This document shows, in pieces, positions 27,125-34,743 of a stretch of DNA of 64,000 nucleotides. Position numbers and translations under genes: made by a program. Source of the stretch: Myceligenerans pegani (GTDB taxonomy: Bacteria > Actinomycetota > Actinomycetes > Actinomycetales > Cellulomonadaceae); contig NZ_JADBGR010000019.1 of NCBI RefSeq assembly GCF_014892515.1, positions 1-64,000 of the forward strand, in the 5' to 3' direction. The stretch's first letter is position 1; each line of letters starts with the position of its first letter. The notes below the pieces were generated by a model. That model was not told where the DNA came from, did not search any database, and worked only from the letters and a program-made list of their open reading frames with translations.

Positions 27125-27886
27125 ATGCAGATGCTTCGCACTTTTGCCAAGGATGCCTTCCGTTTCGGACTGGCCTCCTGGCGATGGCTGGGTATCAGCG
27201 GCAAGACCCCTCGCTTCACCACCTGCTTCGGCGACGTCTTCCTCGAGTCCCTCGAGGGCTGGTGGTTCCTGGACACGATGGAGGGAACGCTGGAGCTCCG
27301 CTGGACCACGGCGGTGGACATGTACGCGGAGCTCGAGGCGCCCGAGGGCCGTGCCACCTACCTCATGGACGATATCGTCCGGGACGCCGAGCAGCGCGGC
27401 ATGCGCCTCGGGCGCAAGGACGTCTTCACCTTCAATCCGCATCCCGCGCTCGGCGGCGAGATGACGGTGGACAACCTCACGACGATGCGCTTCAGCCTCG
27501 CGCTCAACTGGGCCGGGACCATGCATGAGCAGCTTCGGCAGGCGCCCGTGAACTCCGTCCCGCAGCCGCAGGCATCGTCGACGCGCTGGGTCGTGGCCGC
27601 ACCTCCCGTCCGCGTCGATACGGCGCACCCGGCCTACGCCGAGCCGCATCCGCCGACGGGCTCGTTCGCGATCACCGGGCCGTACGGTCACCACGTCCCG
27701 GCCGAGACCGGGGCCCATCACGTCGCGGACACCGGGACGTTCCCGCACTACGCCCCGCAGGACGCGTACGACGCCCCGCCCATGACCGGGCAGCACATGG
27801 CGACCACCCCCGCGCCGCGCGAGGACCCCCGGCCCTACGTGCAGGCCGGCGAGCCCCCGGCGTGGGACGACATCTGGCGCCGCTGA
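27125..27886 (+). CDS. DUF1851 / T6SS immunity Tdi1-like domain protein
   Basis: 253 aa. The front ~150 residues follow the DUF1851 pattern: LGISGKTPRFTTCFGDVFLE, EGWWFLDTMEGTLEL, a TYLMDDIVRDAE helix, then FNPHPALGGEMTVDN and MHEQLRQAP. The last ~100 residues are Pro/His/Ala-rich and probably disordered. The family is named for the immunity protein of a type VI DNase toxin, but most members in actinobacteria are not next to any toxin, and none is seen here. Start at ATG 27125 (another at 27131). Its end overlaps the convergent DUF222 gene by about 50 bases. Confidence 0.72.
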   Translation: MQMLRTFAKDAFRFGLASWRWLGISGKTPRFTTCFGDVFLESLEGWWFLDTMEGTLELRWTTAVDMYAELEAPEGRATYLMDDIVRDAEQRGMRLGRKDVFTFNPHPALGGEMTVDNLTTMRFSLALNWAGTMHEQLRQAPVNSVPQPQASSTRWVVAAPPVRVDTAHPAYAEPHPPTGSFAITGPYGHHVPAETGAHHVADTGTFPHYAPQDAYDAPPMTGQHMATTPAPREDPRPYVQAGEPPAWDDIWRR

Positions 27887-28476
27887 CGCACCGAGTCCGC
27901 CCTGGCGGCGCGGCGCCTCGGCGCCCGCAGCCGGCGCTCCCGCTCCGTGCGGGCGATCAGGCTCAGCTCGGCCACCGTGGCCGTCCGCGCGTGCCGCAGC
28001 AGCCGCGTCTCCAGCGCGGCGCGCCCGCCGCGATGCAGCCCGTAGGTGTACCCCAGGATCGTCTGCGCGTGCCCGTAGGAGATCTTGCCGCCCCTCAGCG
28101 CCGCGAGGGTTCGCGGGTGCCGGCGCACCAGCGCGCGGGACTCCTCGACGAGACCCGCCGCCGCGTCCGGTGACACGCGCAGGATCTCCGCGAGTCGGTC
28201 CGCCACGATTCCCGCGGCGAGATCCTCGGCCTCCGCGGCCGCCGCGTCGCCGTCACCGACCGAGCCGGGAAGGATCTCCCCGACGTGCGTGCTCGCCCAC
28301 TCCCCGAGTTCGCTCATCAGCACCGCACGCGAGGCCGCGAGGGACGCGAGCAGGGCGTCCACCGCCGCGACCGCGTCGATCGCCTCGGCCAGCGACCCGA
28401 ACCCGTCCCGCTCCGGCCCCGCCGTGACCGCACCGCTCGTCACGACCGATCTGCTGGTGGTTGCACTACCGACCAT
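27835..28476 (-). pseudogene. Truncated DUF222 protein (HNH endonuclease family) lacking the HNH domain
   Basis: 213 aa readable. It begins with a normal DUF222 N-terminus (EAIDAVAAVDALLASLAASR, a VADRLAEILRVSPDAA stretch, RGGKISYGHAQTIL, ELSLIARTERERR). Full members run 400-600 aa and end in an HNH nuclease motif; here the frame leaves the family after about 185 residues and reads into the opposite strand of the Tdi1-like gene. The catalytic half is therefore missing. It looks like a broken copy, possibly still translated. These genes are usually present in many copies in related genomes. Confidence 0.7.
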
Positions 28477-28570
28477 GTGGTGACCCTCCTCGAACCCCGA
28501 TTCGAACGTGTGTTCCAACAATAGCCCTGACCCTCGGGCGGCGCCACCGCACGTCCGGGAGAATGGCGTC

Positions 28571-29335
28571 GTGCGAGCCTCACACGTCCTCGTCGTCGCG
28601 GTCGCCGCGCTCGTCCTGGCCGCGCTCGTCGCGTCCCGCGCGGAAATCGGCGGCGACACCACCGGACCGGCGACCCCGACGTCGCCCACCCGGACGACGG
28701 CATCGCCGCCCCCGGACGACGGGGACGGCGGAGACACCGCGCGGACGCCGACCCCCGCGCCCCGGGAGCGTTCGACCGTCACCGTGGCGGGCGTCGTCCT
28801 GGAGATCGCGGCCACCGAGATCACGATCGGGGAGCCTCGGCCCGACGGCACCCGTCGTGTCACGGCGTCGGGGTCTCGCGCGTACTCGACCGGAACGCCC
28901 GGGGCGGACGTCGTCGAGCACGGCGACGAGAGCGTCACCGTGCTTCGCGACGGCATCCCCGTCGCCGCGCTCACGCCCGAGGGGCACGACAGGACGAAGC
29001 GCCCCGACGACTCGCCGTCGGGCACCGTCGCCCTCGTGCTCGGCGACGACGCGCTCGACTCCGCGACCTGGGCCGAGCGGGTGGGCGAGGGCGGCCTCTC
29101 ACTCGCCGTCGTCCCCGAACCCTGGGTACGCGACGGCGGGGAGGCGACGCTCGAGCTGCTCGCCGCCCAGCTCGCCGCCGCGGAACCCGAGGCGGGCAGC
29201 GACGGGATGCGTGACCAGCTCGCCTGCCACCACCTGGGCGCCCCCGACAAGGCGTCGTGGAACCTGGAGCCGTGGCGTCCCGACGTCGGGATGTTCGGGA
29301 CCATCGCGGCACGCTGCAATCCGACGGAGTCGTGA
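28571..29335 (+). CDS. DUF2599 domain-containing exported protein
   Basis: 254 aa. An N-terminal signal/anchor helix (HVLVVAVAALVLAALVASRA) is followed by a Thr/Pro-rich spacer (~residues 30-65). The C-terminus ends in the DUF2599 pattern: DQLACHHLGAPDKASWNLEP, then WRPDVG and ARCNP, with two Cys that may form a disulfide. It should be outside the membrane. No biochemical role is known for the family. GTG start at 28571 with GGGAG upstream. It diverges from the truncated DUF222 gene. Confidence 0.72.
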   Translation: MRASHVLVVAVAALVLAALVASRAEIGGDTTGPATPTSPTRTTASPPPDDGDGGDTARTPTPAPRERSTVTVAGVVLEIAATEITIGEPRPDGTRRVTASGSRAYSTGTPGADVVEHGDESVTVLRDGIPVAALTPEGHDRTKRPDDSPSGTVALVLGDDALDSATWAERVGEGGLSLAVVPEPWVRDGGEATLELLAAQLAAAEPEAGSDGMRDQLACHHLGAPDKASWNLEPWRPDVGMFGTIAARCNPTES

Positions 29336-29640
29336 CCGCGGGACGCGGGTGTCCGATATCGAACGACGATCACAAGGCGACACCGGGCCGTAATGGGATC
29401 GTGACGTAGCACGTCTCCGTTCGGCGTGCGAGCCGAGCCGTCATCAGGTTTCCTGGAAGTGGTGCGGGCGTCGGCAGAGGGCGTCGCGGCACCGAACGGA
29501 CGTTGTCAGCAACCCCCGGCTGATCCTTGTACGGCCCCCGGGTCGTGGCAAGCACTACCCCCGCGTCCCCAGACCACGTGGGAGCCCCGTGCAGGGGCCA
29601 CCAGCACCAGCACGGCAGAACCTCGGCAGGGAGGCTCCCC
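29336..29640. other. Intergenic region, leader of the small membrane protein
   Basis: 305 bases with no supported gene. It has a purine-rich ribosome site (CAGGGAGGCTCCCC) at its right end for the next gene; no hairpin terminator stands out. Confidence 0.4.
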
Positions 29641-29994
29641 ATGACTCGTGTATTCGCCCTGGGAACGATCGTCGCGATCGGCTGTGGCGTGCTCCTCGGC
29701 CTGACGCTCGCCTACGGCCAGTGGATGCTCGCCATCGGCGCGCTGATCCTCGGCGTGGGAGGAGCGACCGTCGTCGCCCTCGCAGCGCCCGAGCCCGAGC
29801 CCGCGATGGCACCGGTGACCCTCGGCGGCCCCGTCGTCCGCCCGACGATCGAGCTGGACGACGAGGCCGATGACGCGCTCGATGCCGCCCCGGCGTCCGG
29901 CAGCACCTCGGAGACGGCTCCGGAGACGGCCCCAGCGCCGGTGCCGGCGCTGCTGCCGCTCGATCAGGACCGCTCGATCCCGAGCGCGGCCTGA
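29641..29994 (+). CDS. Small membrane protein of unknown function
   Basis: 117 aa. Two short hydrophobic helices (LGTIVAIGCGVLLGLTLAYG and MLAIGALILGVGGATVVALA) sit at the N-terminus, followed by an acidic, Ala/Pro/Thr-rich tail that should be soluble. I do not recognise the family. ATG at 29641 with GGGAGG eight bases upstream and biased codon use support it as real. Convergent with the MaoC gene, ten bases away. Confidence 0.65.
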   Translation: MTRVFALGTIVAIGCGVLLGLTLAYGQWMLAIGALILGVGGATVVALAAPEPEPAMAPVTLGGPVVRPTIELDDEADDALDAAPASGSTSETAPETAPAPVPALLPLDQDRSIPSAA

Positions 29995-30004
29995 CAGCGG
30001 AGCC

Positions 30005-31087
30005 TCACAGCGGCGTGACGGTGCCCGTCAGATGACGGGTCGTCCGGCCCGCACGCCAGGCGTCGTAGACGAAGCCGCCCTCCGGGCCAACAGCAGGGGC
30101 GGCGCCGGCGCCGGCGTCCGACGCGTACCGGATCGCCACGTCGACCGAGCCGGGCAGCAGCACCGGCTTGAAGAACTCGGCGGTCCACTCGTACGCGTCA
30201 CCGCGCCGGGCCGGCCCCACCTCGGCCAGGGCACGCGCCGCCGTGTACATCCCGTGGGCGATCGCACGCGGGAATCCGAAGGCCTTCGCCCCGAGCGCGG
30301 ACATGTGGATCGGGTTCCGGTCACCGGAGACCGCGCCGTACTCGGGGCCGATGCTCCTGGGGAGGCGCCAGCGCGCCGTGGGCAGCGGCGGCACCCAGGG
30401 GGCGCGTGACGCGGGTCGGCCCGCGCCGTCGGCCGCTCGGTCCGGCATCGCCCCGTCCGGCACCTCCCGCCCAGGCAGCGCCCCCTCCGACGCCGCGCGG
30501 TCCGGTCCCGCCCACTCCGACGGCGTGCTCGCACCGTCCCGCACCGAGAAGCCCTTCGCGAGGTACGTCGAGACCCCCCGGTACACCGGCACGCCCCCCG
30601 CGAAGGCCTCCGCCACCAGGTCGACCTGCACGCCCCGCCGGTGGGCGCGCGCATGCTCGGCCCAGGCCCGGATCTCCAGCCGGTCGCCCACCCCCACCGG
30701 GCGGAACACGCGGGCCGTGTTGCGCAGGTGCACCATGCCGAGCAGCCCCAGCGGGAAGTCGGGGCGCACCATGACCGCGGTCGCCAGCGGGAACGTGAGG
30801 ACGTGCAGGAATCCGGCCGGCAGCACGTCCGACACCGGCTCCCCCACCACGCCCTGGTAGTCGGCCAGGTGGGCGGCCACGCCCGTGGTGTCGACGTCCG
30901 CCACGCGGTACACGACCCGCGGGAGGACGACGCCGGCTCGCGGACGCTTCGTCACGGAGCCCATCGCGCCCTTCACGTACAGCCCGCCGAGCGGCGGCAC
31001 CACGCCCAGGTCGGTGACGGTGTAGGACGACGGCGCCCCGGCCCTCGGCGCGGATCTCACCTCGTCGGCCCCGACCACCGCGGTCAC
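30005..31087 (-). CDS. MaoC-like double hot-dog enoyl-CoA hydratase / 3-hydroxyacyl dehydratase (HtdX-like)
   Basis: 360 aa with two hot-dog halves. The C-terminal half has the complete hydratase-2 motif, YGAVSGDRNPIHMS followed by AKAFGFPRAIAHGM (~residues 245-275), with catalytic Asp and His. The N-terminal half keeps only the fold. In the middle is a low-complexity insert (about residues 180-225). It should hydrate or dehydrate 2-enoyl/3-hydroxyacyl thioesters. GTG start overlaps the stop of the FabG4-like gene by four bases (GTGA), so they are coupled. Position matches htdX in the mycobacterial htdX-fabG4-fadA2 cluster. Confidence 0.88.
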   Translation of the reverse strand: MTAVVGADEVRSAPRAGAPSSYTVTDLGVVPPLGGLYVKGAMGSVTKRPRAGVVLPRVVYRVADVDTTGVAAHLADYQGVVGEPVSDVLPAGFLHVLTFPLATAVMVRPDFPLGLLGMVHLRNTARVFRPVGVGDRLEIRAWAEHARAHRRGVQVDLVAEAFAGGVPVYRGVSTYLAKGFSVRDGASTPSEWAGPDRAASEGALPGREVPDGAMPDRAADGAGRPASRAPWVPPLPTARWRLPRSIGPEYGAVSGDRNPIHMSALGAKAFGFPRAIAHGMYTAARALAEVGPARRGDAYEWTAEFFKPVLLPGSVDVAIRYASDAGAGAAPAVGPEGGFVYDAWRAGRTTRHLTGTVTPL

Positions 31088-32427
31088 TTGCCCACCATGT
31101 GCTGACCGCAGACGCGCAGCGTCCGGCCGTTGATCCCGGCCGCCGCGTCGGACGCGAGGAAGCAGATCGCCTCCGCGATGTCGACCGGCTCACCGCCCTG
31201 CGCCAAGGAGGGCAGCATCCGCGCCACCGAGCGCGTCGCGAACGGAATCCTCGCGGTCATCTCCGTCTCGATGAAGCCTGGCGCGACCGCGTTCGCGGTG
31301 CCACCCGTGGCGGCGACGAGCGGCGCCGTGGCCGCGGTGTGACCGATGACGCCCGCCTTCGAGTAGGCGTAGTTGGTCTGGCCCTTGTTGCCGGCGATGC
31401 CCGACGTCGACGCCAGGGAGACGATCCGCAGCCCCTCGACACCCGCCTCCAGGAGCCGGGCGTTGATCCGCAGTTGCGAGGCGAGGTTGACGGCGATGAC
31501 GGAGTCCCAGCGGTCCGCCTTCATGTTGGCGAGCAGCTTGTCGCGGGTGATGCCGGCGTTGTGGACCAGGATGTCGAGCCCGCCGAGCGGCTTCGCGGCG
31601 GCCAGGATCTTGTCGGCGGCGTCGGCGGCGGTGACGTCGAGCTGGAGCGCGACGCCGTGCACCGAGTTGGCGACCGCCGACAACGCCTCCCCCGCGGGCG
31701 GCACGTCGACGACGACGACCTTCGCGCCGTCGCGCGCCATCGTCCTCGCGATCGCGGCGCCGATGCCGCGCGCCGCGCCGGTCACGACCGCGACCCTGCC
31801 GGCGAGCGGCCGGTCCCAGTCGATCTCACCGGGGCCGTCGCAGGGTCCGACCGGGAGGATCTGGCCGTCGACGTACGCCGACTTCGCGGAGAGGAAGAAG
31901 CGCAGCGTGGCGATCACGGAGATCGAGTCGACGGCGGCGCCCCCGGTCAGCTGGACGCCGTTCGCGGTCGAGCCCCCGCGGAGTTCCTTGCCGAGCGAGC
32001 GGACGAAGCCCTCCACGCCCGCGCGGGCCGCCGCGAGCGTGGGTGCGTCGCCGGTCTCCGGGGCGCGGGAGAGGGTGACGACGCGGCCGTTGCCGGCGAG
32101 CCCGCGCAGGGTCCCGCCCAGGGCGAGGGCCGCGCCGGAGACGTCCTCGGGGTGTTCCACCGCCGAGAGCACGAGCACGACGGCGCCGAACTTCTCGCGC
32201 TCGGCGAGTTCCGGAGAGCGGCGTACGTCGATGTCCCAGCCGGTGAGGACCTTGGTGACGGCGTCGGCGTCGGATGCCGAGGCGTCGTCGGACACCACCA
32301 GCACCGGGCCGACGGTCAGCGGGCTGCCGGCCTGATGCCGGCGAAGGATCGCGGGCTGGGGCAGCCCGAGCTTCTTGACGAGCGGCTTGAAGCCGCCGTT
32401 GGCGAAACGGGTGTAGCTGTCGGTCAC
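31084..32427 (-). CDS. High-molecular-weight 3-oxoacyl-(ACP/CoA) reductase, FabG4 type
   Basis: 447 aa, far longer than ordinary FabG (~245 aa). The first ~200 residues are a flavodoxin-like Rossmann domain without an active site. A complete SDR follows: cofactor motif TGAARGIGAA (~residue 212), NAGITRDKLL, then catalytic Ser (STSGIAG) and YAYSK (~residues 342-362). FabG4 reduces 3-oxoacyl-CoA with NADH in mycobacteria, running fatty-acid synthesis or beta-oxidation backward; a similar role here is inference. GTG start with AAGAGGGC upstream. Confidence 0.92.
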   Translation of the reverse strand: MTDSYTRFANGGFKPLVKKLGLPQPAILRRHQAGSPLTVGPVLVVSDDASASDADAVTKVLTGWDIDVRRSPELAEREKFGAVVLVLSAVEHPEDVSGAALALGGTLRGLAGNGRVVTLSRAPETGDAPTLAAARAGVEGFVRSLGKELRGGSTANGVQLTGGAAVDSISVIATLRFFLSAKSAYVDGQILPVGPCDGPGEIDWDRPLAGRVAVVTGAARGIGAAIARTMARDGAKVVVVDVPPAGEALSAVANSVHGVALQLDVTAADAADKILAAAKPLGGLDILVHNAGITRDKLLANMKADRWDSVIAVNLASQLRINARLLEAGVEGLRIVSLASTSGIAGNKGQTNYAYSKAGVIGHTAATAPLVAATGGTANAVAPGFIETEMTARIPFATRSVARMLPSLAQGGEPVDIAEAICFLASDAAAGINGRTLRVCGQHMVGK

Positions 32428-32497
32428 GGTGCCCTCTTGGATCGTGGTGGTCGGAAGTGCTGGTGAGGCCGGTCAGATACGCGGAGGCCGGATCCGC

Positions 32498-33835
32498 TCA
32501 GGCGGACTCGACGAGCGCCGTGACACCCAGTCCGCCCGCCGCGCACACGGAGATCAGGGCGCGGGCCGGCTTGCCGGTCTCGGCGGCCTTCGCGTGCACC
32601 AGCTTCGCGGCCGTGGCGACGATGCGTCCGCCGGTCGCGGCGAAGGGGTGCCCGGCCGCGAGCGAGGAGCCGTTCACGTTCAGCCTGCTGCGGTCGACCT
32701 TGCCGAACGCCCCGGGCAGGCCGAGCTCGTCGCGGCAGTAGTCCTCGTCCTCCCAGGCGGCGAGGGTGGTGAGGACGGTTGCGGCGAACGCCTCGTGGAT
32801 CTCGAAGAAGTCGATGTCCTCGAGCGTGAGGCCGTGGCGCGCCAGGAGGCGGGGAACGGCGGCGGCCGGCGCCATGAGCAGCCCTTCGTGGCCGTGCACG
32901 AAATCGACGCCGGCGGTCTCCGCGTCGACGAACTTCGCGAGCACGGGCAGGTTGCGTTCCTCGGCCCAGTCCCGCGAGCCGAACAGCACCGCGGAGGCGC
33001 CGTCGGTCAGCGGGGTGGAGTTGCCGGCGGTCATCGTGGCCGGCAGCGGTGCGCCGTCGTCGCCCGTGAGCCCGCGGCCGAAGACCGGCTTGAGCTTCGC
33101 GAGCTTCTCGGCCGAGGTGTCGCCGCGCAGGTTGTCGTCGCGGGACAGGCCCCGGAACGGGGTCACGAGGTCGTCGAAGAAGCCCTCTTCCCAGGCGCGG
33201 TACAGGTTCTGGTGCGACCGCAGGGCGATCTCGTCCTGCGCCTCGCGGGTGATGCCCCACTTCGCGGTGGTGATGGCCTGGTGCTCGCCCATCGAGAGGC
33301 CGGTGCGCGGCTCGCCCGTGTCCGGTGTCTCGGGTGCGAGCCACTTCGGGTGGCCCAGCACGGGAAGCAGCGCCTTGATGCGGTCGCCGGTGCTGCGCGC
33401 GTGGTTCGCCTGGAGCAGGGCACGGCGCAGCTTGTCGCCGACGGCGATCGGCGCGTCGGAGATCGTGTCGGTCCCGCCTGCGACGGCGGACTCGATCTGG
33501 CCGAGCTTGATCTTGTTGGTGACCGCGATCGCGGCCTCCAGGCCCGTGCCGCAGGCCTGCTGCAGGTCGTACGCGGGCGTGGCGGGAGCGAGGGACGAGC
33601 CGAGCACGCTCTCCCGGATCAGGTTGAAGTCGCGGCTGTTCTTCAGCACGGCGCCACCGACCACCTCGCCCAGGAGCTCGCCCTGCAGGCCGAAGCGGGC
33701 CACCAGCCCCTCGAGTGCGGCGGTGAACATGTCCTGGTTGCTGGTGCGGACGTACTTCTTGCCGGCCCGGGCGAACGGGATGCGGTTGCCGCCGATGATG
33801 ACGGCCTCTCGAGTGGTGGGAATGGAAGAGGCCAT
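32498..33835 (-). CDS. Acetyl-CoA acetyltransferase / 3-ketoacyl-CoA thiolase (FadA2-like)
   Basis: 445 aa. Active-site Cys95 lies in DLQQACGTGLEA. The C-terminal thiolase motifs are present: EIHEAFAATVL (His), NVNGSSLAAGHPFAATGGR and ISVCAAGGLG (second Cys). Splits 3-ketoacyl-CoA with CoA, or condenses two acetyl-CoA. Start at ATG 33835 (MASSIPTTRE) with AAGGA nine bases upstream. First gene of the thiolase-FabG4-MaoC operon, divergent from the TetR gene across a shared operator. Confidence 0.93.
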   Translation of the reverse strand: MASSIPTTREAVIIGGNRIPFARAGKKYVRTSNQDMFTAALEGLVARFGLQGELLGEVVGGAVLKNSRDFNLIRESVLGSSLAPATPAYDLQQACGTGLEAAIAVTNKIKLGQIESAVAGGTDTISDAPIAVGDKLRRALLQANHARSTGDRIKALLPVLGHPKWLAPETPDTGEPRTGLSMGEHQAITTAKWGITREAQDEIALRSHQNLYRAWEEGFFDDLVTPFRGLSRDDNLRGDTSAEKLAKLKPVFGRGLTGDDGAPLPATMTAGNSTPLTDGASAVLFGSRDWAEERNLPVLAKFVDAETAGVDFVHGHEGLLMAPAAAVPRLLARHGLTLEDIDFFEIHEAFAATVLTTLAAWEDEDYCRDELGLPGAFGKVDRSRLNVNGSSLAAGHPFAATGGRIVATAAKLVHAKAAETGKPARALISVCAAGGLGVTALVESA

Positions 33836-33897
33836 TTCGTCAGGTCCTTCACGTCGTTTGGGAAGTTCTTGGGCGGATGTCAACGTGGACGGTGTCC

Positions 33898-33928
33898 GAG
33901 ACTCACAGTACCTGATACTGTCAGTCTC
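33898..33928. promoter_or_regulatory. 31-base palindrome, probable TetR-regulator operator
   Basis: Arms GAGACTCACAGTA (33898-33910) and TACTGTCAGTCTC (33916-33928) match as inverted repeats at 12 of 13 positions around centre CCTGA. It lies in the 137-base gap between the divergent thiolase operon and TetR gene, about 45 bases before the TetR start and 62 before the thiolase start. That position would let one dimer pair repress both directions. It is AT-richer than its surroundings. Confidence 0.75.
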
Positions 33929-33972
33929 GTGAGGCGGAGCACAAGAGCGACGGCCCGTGAAGGAGAAAATCG

Positions 33973-34686
33973 ATGAGCGTCGGCGTGGACGGACGATCGA
34001 CTCGCTGGGCGGACCACCGCACCGCGCGCCGGGCAGAACTCGTGCGCGCAGCCCGGAAGGCCGTGCACCGCCTAGGTCCTACGGTATCCATGGACGAGAT
34101 CGCCGCAGAGGCGGGAACGTCGAAGTCGATCGTGTACCGCTATTTCGACGACAAGGCGGGGCTGCGCCTCGCCGTGGCCGAGGCCGTCGTCGCTCAGATG
34201 CACGACACGCTGCAGGAGGCCGCGCACGGGGCCGCCACCCCCGAGGGGGCGCTGCGCGCCATGGTCCGCGTCTACCTCGAGATGATCGAACACTCGCCGA
34301 ACGTGTACTGGTTCGTGACCCGGACGTCGATCGGCGGCAACGACCCGGTCTCGCCCGTGGAGCAGCCCGGCGGGCGGGACACCCAGGCCACGGCCTCGCC
34401 GGTCGGCTCGTCGGACGCGCCGCTGGGTGCCTACCTGGAGTCGGTGATCGAGCTCGTCGCGGAGCCGTTCGCCCAGGCGGCCGACGTCACGCCCGAGGAC
34501 GCCGCCGCCTGGGCGGCCGGCGCCGTCGGCTTCGTCCGGGGTGCCGGCGAGTGGTGGCTCGGTCACCGCGTCGCCGGGCAGTCCGTGACCCGCGAGCAGC
34601 TCACCGAGCGCGTGAGCCTGTGGCTCTGGACGGGGCCCGTCGGCGTCCTGCATCCCGACGAACCCGCCGCGGCGACCACCGCCTGA
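33973..34686 (+). CDS. TetR/AcrR family transcriptional regulator of the fatty-acid locus
   Basis: 237 aa. The DNA-binding domain is residues ~20-68 (ELVRAARKAVHRLGP, DEIAAEAGTSKSIVYRYF), followed by an alpha-helical ligand-binding part (MVRVYLEMIEHSPNVYWFVT and others). By context it should sense an acyl-CoA or fatty acid and control the divergent thiolase operon and the acyl-CoA dehydrogenase directly downstream. ATG preceded by AAGGAGAAAATCG. 57 bases separate it from the dehydrogenase gene, so they form one operon. Confidence 0.9.
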   Translation: MSVGVDGRSTRWADHRTARRAELVRAARKAVHRLGPTVSMDEIAAEAGTSKSIVYRYFDDKAGLRLAVAEAVVAQMHDTLQEAAHGAATPEGALRAMVRVYLEMIEHSPNVYWFVTRTSIGGNDPVSPVEQPGGRDTQATASPVGSSDAPLGAYLESVIELVAEPFAQAADVTPEDAAAWAAGAVGFVRGAGEWWLGHRVAGQSVTREQLTERVSLWLWTGPVGVLHPDEPAAATTA

Positions 34687-34743
34687 CCTCCCGCACCCGC
34701 CTCAACCTCGCGGCTACCAGCCGCCGACCCTCGAGGAGAACCG

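Noticed and set aside
27125-27886. Evidence of a type VI secretion toxin/immunity pair
   Set aside because: Only a DUF1851 domain is present. There is no toxin, VgrG, Hcp or PAAR gene, and the organism appears Gram-positive.
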